Below, piece by piece: positions 1 to 7,256 of a stretch of 9,446 bases of DNA. The translations under genes and the position numbers were made by a program. Below the pieces are notes generated by a model. The model had not been told where the DNA came from. It saw nothing but the letters and a program-made list of their open reading frames with translations, and searched no databases. Source of the stretch: an uncultured Flavobacterium sp. (GTDB lineage Bacteria; Bacteroidota; Bacteroidia; Flavobacteriales; Flavobacteriaceae); NCBI GenBank assembly GCA_946480635.1, contig CAMLKV010000063.1, positions 1-9,446 on the forward strand. The letters are read 5' to 3'. The stretch's first letter is position 1, and each line of letters opens with the position of its first letter.

Positions 1-44
1 TTTGAAAGATTGCTTTTATCCTGTGGTACTTCTTCTTTCTTCAT
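1..44 (-). CDS. Partial CDS, N-terminus only (14 codons), product not identified
   Basis: An ATG at 44-42 opens a reading frame that runs off the left edge of the window and reads MKKEEVPQDKSNLS. It starts one base after the TAA of the upstream dehydratase gene (TAA-A-ATG), the same spacing as the previous junction, so it is very probably the next gene of the operon. The visible residues are charged, with no signal peptide or membrane segment. Small uncharacterised proteins beginning in a similar way are, to my recollection, found beside flexirubin genes in flavobacteria, but fourteen residues are too few to name a family. The start is supported only by position in the operon. Confidence 0.5.
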   Translation of the reverse strand, partial: MKKEEVPQDKSNLS

Positions 45-45
45 T

Positions 46-504
46 TTACTTTTCTTGGATGAATAAATTAATTTCTGTTTCGAAAAGAATTTCTTCTTCT
101 ATAAAAGTTTTACATTCCATAGTACAAATACAATAATTATCTGAATCGAAGCGAGAACTTAATGTTGCTTCTGTTCTAATTACTTCTCCAACTTTTGGAA
201 GTTTGTGAATTGTTATTTTTTTAATTCCGCTGATGAAACCTATAACCTCAACATTTTCTTTGACATCATTGTTATCATCTAAGAAAAATGTCTGACCTAC
301 AATTGCTGAACAAGTTTGGGCTGCATTTTCTATAAGACCTGTTTCGGCAAAATGATTATCTCCTACAAATAGATTATCACTTTTTATTTCGAAAATCGTT
401 TTAACTTTTTGTTCATTAAGTTCCAAAATCAAGTCAACCATAAGCATTGGTGCTCTATGGGGCAAAAAGTTTTGAATCTCTATGGTATTTTCGTACGTCT
501 GCAT
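46..504 (-). CDS. ApeP-like hotdog-fold 3-hydroxyacyl-ACP dehydratase (first of a pair, carries the His residues)
   Basis: This 152-residue protein probably removes water from 3-hydroxyacyl-ACP intermediates during polyene extension, in the cytoplasm. The N-terminal LPHRAPMLMVD (residues 14-24) matches the FabZ/ApeP signature, and GLIENAAQ (56-63) matches the active-site helix, with Glu59 as the expected acid residue. His51 lies eight residues before Glu59, whereas the catalytic pair of FabZ is about fourteen apart, so this is a divergent ApeP-type rather than a housekeeping FabZ. The ATG at 504 follows the previous gene's TAA by one base, supporting both the start and co-translation. Its neighbour at 506-940 is a paralogue of similar length that aligns without gaps around the active site (SDN...SGLIEHMAQ). 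A second hotdog activity such as thioesterase is less likely. The family is confident; the exact substrate is inferred from the operon. Confidence 0.85.
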   Translation of the reverse strand: MQTYENTIEIQNFLPHRAPMLMVDLILELNEQKVKTIFEIKSDNLFVGDNHFAETGLIENAAQTCSAIVGQTFFLDDNNDVKENVEVIGFISGIKKITIHKLPKVGEVIRTEATLSSRFDSDNYCICTMECKTFIEEEILFETEINLFIQEK

Positions 505-505
505 T

Positions 506-940
506 TTAACTTGCTAAAACGGTTTTCATTTGCCCTTTGGCAATTTCTTTATCATTAACACGGCAAACGATATCAACTAAAGTTACTCCCATAAATTCAT
601 GAAGTACACTTACTGTTGTTACAACGTTGTCTTCTACTTTTGGTAGTTCTAAGATATCAATTGATTTTATTGAGCCAATGTAACCTGTTGGTGCTGGCTC
701 ATTTTTTAAATAAAATTGATAACCTGTAAATAACGCTACAGATTGTGCCATGTGCTCGATAAGTCCTGATTCTTGAAAAACACCTTGATTTTCGAAGATA
801 TTATCTGAAGAAACTTCTAAACCTGCAACCACTTCGTTTTCAGAAAATGACATAAGTTTATCAACCATTACAAATGGAAATTTTTGCGGAATTAAACTTC
901 CAACAAATGTTGCATCTAATATGGGTAAAGTTGTCATCAT
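506..940 (-). CDS. ApeP-like hotdog-fold dehydratase paralogue lacking the usual histidines
   Basis: This is a second short hotdog protein paired with the gene at 46-504, probably a subunit or partner dehydratase for polyene assembly. A longer frame begins at a TTG (946), but the ATG at 940 overlaps the darB stop as TAATG, a classic coupled start, so I prefer 940 (144 residues; another ATG follows at once). Residue numbers here count from the TTG. IPQKFPFVMVD (19-29) replaces the conserved His of the LPHR motif with Gln21. GLIEHMAQ (61-68) keeps Glu64, but the residue aligned with His51 of its neighbour is Val56. The protein therefore keeps the fold signature and the acidic residue while losing both histidines. 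It may be a structural half of a heterodimer or may use His65. The family call is firm; activity is uncertain. Confidence 0.82.
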   Translation of the reverse strand: MMTTLPILDATFVGSLIPQKFPFVMVDKLMSFSENEVVAGLEVSSDNIFENQGVFQESGLIEHMAQSVALFTGYQFYLKNEPAPTGYIGSIKSIDILELPKVEDNVVTTVSVLHEFMGVTLVDIVCRVNDKEIAKGQMKTVLAS

Positions 941-2073
941 TAGCAAACTGTTAAATAAGCATAGGCATAAGAGAATCTTCCGCTTTCAGGAACAGATAAT
1001 AATATTTTATCTCCTTTTTTAAGTTTTCCTGAATTCATTAATTCTTCTAACATTAAATAAATTGATGCAGAACCAACATTTCCTACATTCTTTAGGTTCA
1101 TAAACCATTTTTCCATAGGAACTTCAATTCCTTTTTCGGCAAGGTTTTTATATAATCCCTGCACAAAATAATGAGAAGAAACATGTGGAAGGAAATAAGT
1201 AATATCATCTACTGTGATATTATTTTTATTCATGGCTTCCTTCATACTTAGAGCTCCTTTTTCAAGGATATGCTGATCTAAAATCTTAACATCTTGTTTG
1301 ATTGAAAAAACAGATTCTGTCAACCATTCATTAGCATTGTAATCACTCCACGGTTTAATACTTCCGTCTTCTTGCTTATCTCCTCCTGCATACATACAAG
1401 CTTCTAACTCGTGTGCATAGGAAAAAGCTTCCATCCATTCTATTTTCAAAGGATTTTCTCCTTTTGGTTTATTTTCTAATAAAAATGCTGCTGCACCATC
1501 TGATAACATCCAACGCAAAAAATCTTTCTTGAAAGCGATAATAGGTTGCTCTTCTAAATTCTTTAGATTAACAATTTCGTTTTCAAACTTTTCTGATTTC
1601 ATCCAAGTAGAAACACGCTCTGAACCCGTACAAACTGCGTTATTTGTATTACCTGATTTAACAGATAAGTACCCAAATTTCAAGGCATTCATACCTGCAT
1701 TACAAACCCCAGATGACGAATTAAGTTCTACTGATTGATTTTTCATCAACCCATGAACCATTGCTGCGTGAGATGGCAATAAATTATCTGGTGTTGAAGT
1801 ACCACAAGACAATAATTCAACATCTTTTGCAGAGAAAGTTTCATCATAAAGCTCTTTGATAGCATTATTTGTAAGTTCTGCGTTGGTATGAGTTGGGACT
1901 CCATTTTGATCTAAAGCATAGTAACGAGTAACAATACCATTATTACGCAAAATTATTCTTCTGGCTTTAGATGCCGTATTATTAATTAAACCAAGAAAAG
2001 ACTCCATCTCATCGTTTGAGATAGCCTTATTAGGCAAATACTTTCCTGATTTTGTAATGTAAACTTCAAACAT
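940..2073 (-). CDS. darB: DarB, KAS III-like ketosynthase forming the dialkylresorcinol ring precursor
   Basis: DarB enzymes join two acyl thioester chains into a 1,3-cyclohexanedione, which is then oxidised to a 2,5-dialkylresorcinol, the alcohol half of flexirubins. This 377-residue protein has the KAS III layout with a complete triad. Cys124 lies in SSGVCNAGMNAL, His297 in FLPHVSSHYF, and Asn332 in VGNVGSASIYLML. It is longer than housekeeping FabH (about 320 residues) and diverges from the usual ACAGF nucleophile motif, as expected for DarB. It starts three bases after darA and its stop overlaps the ATG of the next dehydratase gene, so the dar genes and dehydratases are coupled. Adjacency to darA makes DarB much more likely than a FabH. 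The name rests on motifs, length and context; the exact chains joined are not visible from sequence. Confidence 0.92.
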   Translation of the reverse strand: MFEVYITKSGKYLPNKAISNDEMESFLGLINNTASKARRIILRNNGIVTRYYALDQNGVPTHTNAELTNNAIKELYDETFSAKDVELLSCGTSTPDNLLPSHAAMVHGLMKNQSVELNSSSGVCNAGMNALKFGYLSVKSGNTNNAVCTGSERVSTWMKSEKFENEIVNLKNLEEQPIIAFKKDFLRWMLSDGAAAFLLENKPKGENPLKIEWMEAFSYAHELEACMYAGGDKQEDGSIKPWSDYNANEWLTESVFSIKQDVKILDQHILEKGALSMKEAMNKNNITVDDITYFLPHVSSHYFVQGLYKNLAEKGIEVPMEKWFMNLKNVGNVGSASIYLMLEELMNSGKLKKGDKILLSVPESGRFSYAYAYLTVC

Positions 2074-2076
2074 ATT

Positions 2077-2976
2077 TTAAACTCCTCTATAGTAGGCTTT
2101 TTCTTTTTTGATTTTGTTGAAAACCAATGGATATTTTAAAAGGTGCAATATATATACAATTGGTGAAATTAACCAGATTGCAACCAATAAATAAACATTA
2201 AATCCCTTTAGTAATTTTGGGCGTGAATTTGGTCTTTTTATAATCAAATTTGCCCATTTTTTAAACATTTTATTTGCTTTTTTGTCCATTTCAATCAAAA
2301 ATGGCCTTATTTCGACAGCATCTTTTTCTAACAAATTTTCTTGAAGATGCTCGAAAGAATTATTTTTAAGGTGATTTAAGATAATTTCACCAAATTTTGA
2401 TGCTCCATTTATTTCTTCATCTGAAACACCTGCTTTTGGTAAAAAACCAGCCTGTTCTTTTTTTCCAGAAAACATCCAATTCACAATCGTTATAACACTT
2501 ACATGATTTATATGTCGATCTACTAAAGCAATATTACCAACTAATTTAGCATTAAGGTTTTTCAAAATCCCTTTCATCTTCTCCTGCGCCATCACCCACA
2601 TGTTCCTAGCGCCTATAACGGTTACAACAGGAGTTTCATTAAACAGTATTTTAGCATATTCACTCTGTAAAAATGAATTTACAGGAATAGATGGTGATAA
2701 ATACCAAACTTGATATCCTAAAATTATTAAATCGTATTTTTTATTTAAAACCTCATCTGAAGGAGGCAGTACTTTTGATGGAATATGTAAAAAAGATTCT
2801 GGGAAAGCATCAAAAAAAGCAGCTTTTTCCCAAGGAAATGGAAAAGGTTTTTCTAAACTAATATCACAAAACGTAAGGTTAATGTCTGAACTAGATAATA
2901 GAGGAGATGAAAGATTTCTAACGATTTCTTCTAGCTGACCTGATTGAGTGTAATAAAGTACGAGAACATTTTTCAT
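2077..2976 (-). CDS. darA: DarA, flavodoxin-like dialkylresorcinol aromatase with a C-terminal hydrophobic segment
   Basis: DarA partners DarB in dialkylresorcinol synthesis. Databases call it a condensing enzyme, but the experimental literature as I recall it assigns oxidation (aromatisation) of the cyclohexanedione. The 299-residue product begins with a flavodoxin/NADPH-oxidoreductase fold: VLVLYYTQSGQ (residues 4-14) is the FMN phosphate-binding loop, and the IILGYQVWYLSPS (84-96) and GARNMW (122-127) loops match the other flavin contacts. After about residue 200 comes a charged linker and then a hydrophobic stretch around 259-281 followed by a lysine-rich tail, suggesting membrane attachment. 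There is no signal peptide. Its ATG directly follows the TAA of the acyltransferase gene, and darB begins three bases after its stop. A generic flavodoxin is unlikely given the length and the darB neighbour. Confidence 0.9.
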   Translation of the reverse strand: MKNVLVLYYTQSGQLEEIVRNLSSPLLSSSDINLTFCDISLEKPFPFPWEKAAFFDAFPESFLHIPSKVLPPSDEVLNKKYDLIILGYQVWYLSPSIPVNSFLQSEYAKILFNETPVVTVIGARNMWVMAQEKMKGILKNLNAKLVGNIALVDRHINHVSVITIVNWMFSGKKEQAGFLPKAGVSDEEINGASKFGEIILNHLKNNSFEHLQENLLEKDAVEIRPFLIEMDKKANKMFKKWANLIIKRPNSRPKLLKGFNVYLLVAIWLISPIVYILHLLKYPLVFNKIKKEKAYYRGV

Positions 2977-3861
2977 TTACTTTTTATTTAACGCGTTCCA
3001 AAAATCAAAATAATTAAACCATTGTAAAGGATACTGAGCAAGCATTTTTTCTACACTAGTTGTATAAGCTGTTAATAATCCTTTTTCATCTCTATGTTTT
3101 GCCTCAGATTCACGAGCATACAAATGATAATGCAAATTTGCTTCTTTCATAACGTACACAAACAATACAGGCACTTTTAATCTTGATGCGATCAAAAACG
3201 GTCCAGCTGGAAAATGTGCTTCTTGACCTAACAATTCCTCTGTTAATGTCTTTGTCCCTTCAAAATATCTATCTCCAGTAAAACAAATCAATTCATTATT
3301 TGCCAAGGCATTGTTTATTTCAAAGATATGTGACAAATCATCCTTAACAAGGATAAATTTAATCGAAGATTTTTTTGTAACACTCTCAAGATATTCTTTG
3401 ATTGCAGAATGCTCCATATCTGTAGTTACCAAGTTGATTTGAAAATCTAAATCAATTTCTCCAAAGAAATGTTCGGCTATTTCAAAATTTCCAACATGGG
3501 CGCTGATTAAAACACCTCCTTTTTTTTCAGCCAAAAGTTTCTTGAGTAATTCGACACCATCAAATTCATAAGTGAATTTATCGCGAAGTCCAGCAGAAAT
3601 GGCCGTTTTATCAATAATTGTTTGTCCAAAAACAAAGTAACTCTTATAAACTGACCATATAGATTTAAGGTACGAGTAACCTAATCTTTTATTGAAATAA
3701 TAAAAAATTGCTTTGTTAGAACGCTTCTCAAATATAAAATAATAAAAAGCTACAAAAACCAAGACAGAGTAAGCTGCTTTGATTCCGAGCTTTTTTATGC
3801 AGTATACAAAAATTTTATATCCGAGGAGTGACCCTTTTGATTTTCCGTCCCACTCGCTCAT
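2977..3861 (-). CDS. LpxL/HtrB-family acyltransferase, candidate pigment acyltransferase
   Basis: This 294-residue protein belongs to the lysophospholipid/lipid A acyltransferase family, which moves acyl chains from acyl-ACP to a hydroxyl. The HX4E catalytic motif is seen as His122-VGNF-Glu127 in LISAHVGNFE. Further family landmarks are FTGDR (194-198), FPAGPFLIA (217-225) and the tail YPLQWFNYFDFW (277-288). A hydrophobic segment at about 30-45 suggests membrane association, normal for the family. It lies between the ACP gene (five-base gap) and darA (no gap). This placement argues for a pigment role rather than lipid A synthesis, with an ACP-bound polyene as a plausible donor and either the dialkylresorcinol or another hydroxyl as acceptor. 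The family is clear; the substrate is inferred only. Confidence 0.85.
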   Translation of the reverse strand: MSEWDGKSKGSLLGYKIFVYCIKKLGIKAAYSVLVFVAFYYFIFEKRSNKAIFYYFNKRLGYSYLKSIWSVYKSYFVFGQTIIDKTAISAGLRDKFTYEFDGVELLKKLLAEKKGGVLISAHVGNFEIAEHFFGEIDLDFQINLVTTDMEHSAIKEYLESVTKKSSIKFILVKDDLSHIFEINNALANNELICFTGDRYFEGTKTLTEELLGQEAHFPAGPFLIASRLKVPVLFVYVMKEANLHYHLYARESEAKHRDEKGLLTAYTTSVEKMLAQYPLQWFNYFDFWNALNKK

Positions 3862-3866
3862 TTTAT

Positions 3867-4118
3867 TTACCCTTTTGCTATGATTTTATTTTCAATTAAA
3901 TCATAAAACTTTTGAAATGTATCAATGCCAACAAAATCGGCTTCCCCAAGTTTTACACCAAAATTTGATTCAATAATTACTACTAGATCAACATAATCTA
4001 AGCTATCTAAACCTAATGTATCTTTTAAATTAGCTTCGGGGGAAATTGTATCACCATCAACCTCAAATTCATCAACCAAAAATCCGTTTACGATTTCAAT
4101 AATCTCTTCTTTGCTCAT
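3867..4118 (-). CDS. Acyl carrier protein of the polyene/resorcinol pathway
   Basis: This 83-residue acidic protein has the phosphopantetheine attachment motif LGLDSLDYVDLVV, with Ser39 as the attachment site. Length, the leading helix with EEIIEIV, and the run of acidic residues after the serine are typical of type II ACPs. It would carry the growing aryl polyene chain between ketosynthase, ketoreductase and dehydratases in the cytoplasm. The gene sits ten bases after the ketosynthase stop and five bases before the acyltransferase start, so it is a pathway-dedicated ACP rather than the housekeeping acpP, which normally lies beside fabF in a different setting. The aryl-polyene systems I know carry two ACPs; only one is visible here. 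The start is the only well-placed ATG. Confidence 0.93.
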   Translation of the reverse strand: MSKEEIIEIVNGFLVDEFEVDGDTISPEANLKDTLGLDSLDYVDLVVIIESNFGVKLGEADFVGIDTFQKFYDLIENKIIAKG

Positions 4119-4128
4119 CTCTAAATCA

Positions 4129-5349
4129 CTATACTTTTTTTATTACTAAAGCCGAATTTGTTCCTCCAAATCCGAAAGAATTTGACAAAAATATGTCAAT
4201 TTTTTTATTTATGGTAGTTGTTGCAATATTTAATTTTTTTGAATCCTCATCAGGATTCTCTAAATTAATATTTGGGGCTACAAACGAATTTTGCATCATC
4301 ATCATCGAATAGACTATTTCGCTGGCACCGGCCATCCAGCATTCATGGCCAGTCATTGACTTGGTTGAACTCACTGGAGGGTTACTTTCACCAAAAATTT
4401 CAAAGATAGCTTTTGCTTCATTTGCATCACCAACTGGTGTTGATGTGGCGTGCGCATTTATGTAATCTATTTGACTTGGTTTTATATTAGCTTGTTCTAA
4501 AGCTCTTCGCATTGCAATTGCAGGACCATCGACATTTGGGGTAGAAATGTGTCCTCCGTTTGACGAAAAACCATAACCAACTACTTCTGCAATAATAGGC
4601 GCTCCTCTTTTCACTGCAGATTCGTAACTTTCTAGAATTAAAGTTGCTCCACCACCCGATGGCACTAAACCATTACGTGAAGCATCAAATGGACGAGAGG
4701 CTTTAGTTGGATTATCTTCATCTGTAGAAAATACACCTAAACCATCAAAACTAGCCATAGCATATTTGTTTATCTCTTGAGCTCCACCACAGATAATCAT
4801 ATCTTGAAGACCACTTTTAATTAAGTGGTATCCTAATCCTACCGAATGTGATCCACTAGCACAAGCTGCACTAATAGTTAGATTGACACCTTTCAATCTA
4901 AAAATAGTCGAAAGATTCATAGTCACAGTAGAATTCATCGATTTGAAAATCGCTCCCGAACCAATAAGTGTGGTATCTTTTTTCTCTCTTATAATATCAG
5001 TAGCTTCAATTATCGCTAATGAAACACTATCATTTCCATAGATAATACCTACTTCATTTTCATCAAAGAAAGCATCGTCTATATTAGCGTTTTTAAGTGC
5101 TTCAATAGTTGCCATATAAGCATACTCCGTTTCCTCACCAACACTAACTCTTTGTCTTCTATTGAGAAGATTTTTTAGATCTGGTCTTGGAACACCTCCT
5201 GTTAAAGCAGACCGGAAACCAAATTGTTTTCTTTCCCCATCATAAATTATCCCTGATTTACCTTCATACAATGAGTTTTTAACCTCTTCTAATGAAGTTC
5301 CTATGCAAGAATAAATTCCCATTCCGGTAATTACTACTCTTTTATCCAT
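4129..5349 (-). CDS. FabF-type beta-ketoacyl-ACP synthase (chain-extending ketosynthase)
   Basis: This enzyme condenses malonyl-ACP with the growing acyl chain. The 406-residue protein has the full KAS I/II Cys-His-His triad: Cys163 in ISAACASGSHSVG, His300 in NAHATSTPVGD and His335 in KSMTGHECWMAGASE, with Lys330 just before. The C-terminal SNSFGFGGTNSALV is the family's glycine-rich ending. The loop after His335 reads ECWMAGA instead of the LLGAAGA usual in housekeeping FabF, a mark of a specialised subgroup. Because the nucleophile is intact, this is a working ketosynthase and not the chain-length-factor partner known from aryl-polyene clusters; such a partner is not in this window. It lies 17 bases after the ketoreductase gene and 10 before the ACP gene. 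Confidence 0.93.
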   Translation of the reverse strand: MDKRVVITGMGIYSCIGTSLEEVKNSLYEGKSGIIYDGERKQFGFRSALTGGVPRPDLKNLLNRRQRVSVGEETEYAYMATIEALKNANIDDAFFDENEVGIIYGNDSVSLAIIEATDIIREKKDTTLIGSGAIFKSMNSTVTMNLSTIFRLKGVNLTISAACASGSHSVGLGYHLIKSGLQDMIICGGAQEINKYAMASFDGLGVFSTDEDNPTKASRPFDASRNGLVPSGGGATLILESYESAVKRGAPIIAEVVGYGFSSNGGHISTPNVDGPAIAMRRALEQANIKPSQIDYINAHATSTPVGDANEAKAIFEIFGESNPPVSSTKSMTGHECWMAGASEIVYSMMMMQNSFVAPNINLENPDEDSKKLNIATTTINKKIDIFLSNSFGFGGTNSALVIKKV

Positions 5350-5366
5350 TCTTTAAATAAGTAATT

Positions 5367-6098
5367 TTATGAATAAATCCCTCCGTTTATATTTATAACC
5401 TCTCCAGTAATATAACCTGCCTTTCTTGAGGCAAGGAAAGCTACTAAATCAGCAACTTCTTCTGCTTCACCAAAACGATTTGCTGGAATAAGTTTTGCTA
5501 ATTCTTTTTCATCCAAATCACCAGTCATATCAGTTCTGATAAAACCAGGCGCTACAGCATTTACGGTAATATTTCTTTTAGCCACTTCTTGTGCTAATGC
5601 TTTAGTTGCTGCAACAACAGCTCCTTTTGCAGCAGAATAGTTTGTTTGTCCTGCTGTTCCTTTTACTCCAGAAACTGACACCATATTAACTATCCTTCCG
5701 TATTTATTTCTTAATAATTTTTGAATAAAGAAATTGGTAACATTAAAAAAACCATTTAAACTTGTATTAATAACGTTGTTCCAATCTTCTTGTGACATCC
5801 ACATGAATAATCCATCACGAGTTATCCCTGCATTATTCACAATTACCTCAACCACAGCATCAGGATTTGCTTCTTGCCAAGCAGTCAACACAGTTGTAAC
5901 CTCGCTAGCATGTGCTACATTAAATTTGATAATTTCACCAGTAGCACCAAGTTCTTTTACTTTTGCCAAAGTAGCTTCAGCAGCTTCTTGATTTCCTTGA
6001 TAATTAATAAGGATATGATAATTACCCTCCTGAGCTATTTTTTGACAAATGGCACTTCCGATTCCTCTTGAGCCACCTGTAATTAAGGCACATTTCAT
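5367..6098 (-). CDS. fabG: FabG-type 3-oxoacyl-ACP reductase (SDR)
   Basis: This is a 243-residue classical short-chain dehydrogenase that would reduce the 3-oxoacyl-ACP formed by the neighbouring ketosynthase, using NADPH. TGGSRGIG (residues 7-14) is the cofactor-binding loop, NNAGITRD (88-95) the structural motif, and Ser141, Tyr154 and Lys158 (SVSGVKGTAGQTNYSAAK) the catalytic residues with FabG spacing. PGFIRTDM (184-191) and the end TGEVININGG are also FabG-like. Length is normal and nothing is missing. It starts 11 bases after the WG-repeat gene and precedes the ketosynthase gene by 17 bases. The order reductase-ketosynthase-ACP and the aryl-polyene setting point to a pathway-specific copy (an ApeQ equivalent) rather than the housekeeping enzyme, although the sequence alone cannot separate these. 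Confidence 0.93.
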   Translation of the reverse strand: MKCALITGGSRGIGSAICQKIAQEGNYHILINYQGNQEAAEATLAKVKELGATGEIIKFNVAHASEVTTVLTAWQEANPDAVVEVIVNNAGITRDGLFMWMSQEDWNNVINTSLNGFFNVTNFFIQKLLRNKYGRIVNMVSVSGVKGTAGQTNYSAAKGAVVAATKALAQEVAKRNITVNAVAPGFIRTDMTGDLDEKELAKLIPANRFGEAEEVADLVAFLASRKAGYITGEVININGGIYS

Positions 6099-6109
6099 CT
6101 TTTATATTT

Positions 6110-7231
6110 TTATTTTTGAAATAATTCTGCTTGTTCAAATTTTTTATTTCCTAACACACTTCCATCAGGTTTTAGAAAACAATATTTTTTTTCTGATTTT
6201 ATAGCGACTCTTGCTAAACCGTTTACAAAACCTTTATCATTATTTTTTTTGAATAATCCAGCTAGTCCTCCAGCAGAAATCTGATAATTCGCAGGAATAA
6301 CCATCTTACCCGATGTATTTATAAAACCCCATTCTTTTTCTTTAACAGGTGCTAATCCGTCTTTACTAAAAACTTCGACGTCATCATACATTGGTTTAAC
6401 TAAATAGTTACCTTTAGTATCAACATATCCCCATTTTTTCCCTTCACATACTGGCGCAAAGTTTTTAACGAATGCTCTCGCTTTATCAAATTTTGGCTCT
6501 ATAATCCAATTCCCCTTTAAATCTATAAACCCAACTTTTTCGCCTTTTTTAGCATAAGTGATATCGCTAGTTTCAAAATCCCAAATCTTGGTTGCTCCTT
6601 CAATTGCGGTAAACTTATTAGCAATAATTAAGCCAAATGATTCTCCTTTTTTACCCCAAGTAATGTTTTTGTACAAATCACCTAAATCATCATAATCGAT
6701 ACTTACAACAACTTTACCTGTTTTATCGATAATTCCCCATTTGTTGTCCTTTTTTACTTGAGCAAAACCTTCATTAAAAGATTTAATGATTTGATATGTT
6801 GGTTGAACAACAACATCTCCTTTTGTATTAATCAAACCTATCTTTTCATTCTGTTTGATTATAGCTAATCCTTCATCAAAATCATATACCTTATCAGATG
6901 CAGGCATCTTTAAAGCTTCTCCTTTTTTATTAATATAAAACCATTGTTTATCTTTGGCAACAACACAGATTCCGCTATTGAAATATTTGGCATCATCAAA
7001 AGTTGGTTTAATCACCCAACTTCCTTTCATATCTATAAATCCCCATTTATCATTTTCTTCTGCTGCTGCTAAACCATCAGAAAAATTTTTAGCAACTTTA
7101 AACTTTGGTTCAATAGCATACTCTCCTGTTTTAGAAATATATCCAAATTTACCTTCACTTTTTACTAGTGCTAATTCTTGCCCTGTCACTGACTGAACAA
7201 AAACAATTAATAAAAAGAGAAGCTTTTTCAT
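6110..7231 (-). CDS. Exported WG-repeat protein of unknown function
   Basis: The 373-residue product opens with a signal peptide (KK, then the hydrophobic run LLFLLIVFV, likely cleavage after VTG at about residue 17), with no lipobox cysteine, so it should reach the periplasm or beyond. The rest is a chain of WG repeats of about 33-40 residues with the pattern WGFID..G.WVI.P.FD.A..F..GLA. Clear WG pairs lie at 63-64, 165-166, 267-268 and 301-302, and degenerate copies (FG 29, WF 97, IG 131, FG 199, VG 233) fill the gaps, so the repeats cover almost the whole mature protein. WG repeats are thought to form beta-rich binding modules, with no enzymatic role known. It lies 25 bases after the lyase gene and 11 before fabG, so co-expression with pigment genes is likely. 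The specific role is unknown. Confidence 0.88.
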   Translation of the reverse strand: MKKLLFLLIVFVQSVTGQELALVKSEGKFGYISKTGEYAIEPKFKVAKNFSDGLAAAEENDKWGFIDMKGSWVIKPTFDDAKYFNSGICVVAKDKQWFYINKKGEALKMPASDKVYDFDEGLAIIKQNEKIGLINTKGDVVVQPTYQIIKSFNEGFAQVKKDNKWGIIDKTGKVVVSIDYDDLGDLYKNITWGKKGESFGLIIANKFTAIEGATKIWDFETSDITYAKKGEKVGFIDLKGNWIIEPKFDKARAFVKNFAPVCEGKKWGYVDTKGNYLVKPMYDDVEVFSKDGLAPVKEKEWGFINTSGKMVIPANYQISAGGLAGLFKKNNDKGFVNGLARVAIKSEKKYCFLKPDGSVLGNKKFEQAELFQK

Positions 7232-7256
7232 AGTTTGTATCGCTTAAAATATAAAT

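Noticed and set aside
1529..1738. Plus-strand open frame of 69 codons inside darB
   Set aside because: Antisense to a confidently identified gene, no recognisable motif, low-complexity composition; a shadow frame.
5734..6071. Two overlapping plus-strand open frames inside fabG
   Set aside because: Antisense to a complete SDR with intact catalytic residues; the translations have no family features.
6242..6250. T-tract within the WG-repeat gene as a slippage site or terminator
   Set aside because: It encodes Lys-Lys-Asn codons in an intact frame and there is no GC-rich stem beside it.
6954..7196. Plus-strand open frame opposite the WG-repeat gene
   Set aside because: Antisense shadow produced by the repetitive coding sequence; no start context or motif.
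6110..7231. DNA-level tandem repeat or CRISPR-like array in the WG-repeat gene
   Set aside because: The periodicity is at the protein level with divergent codons; no identical direct repeats with regular spacers were seen.
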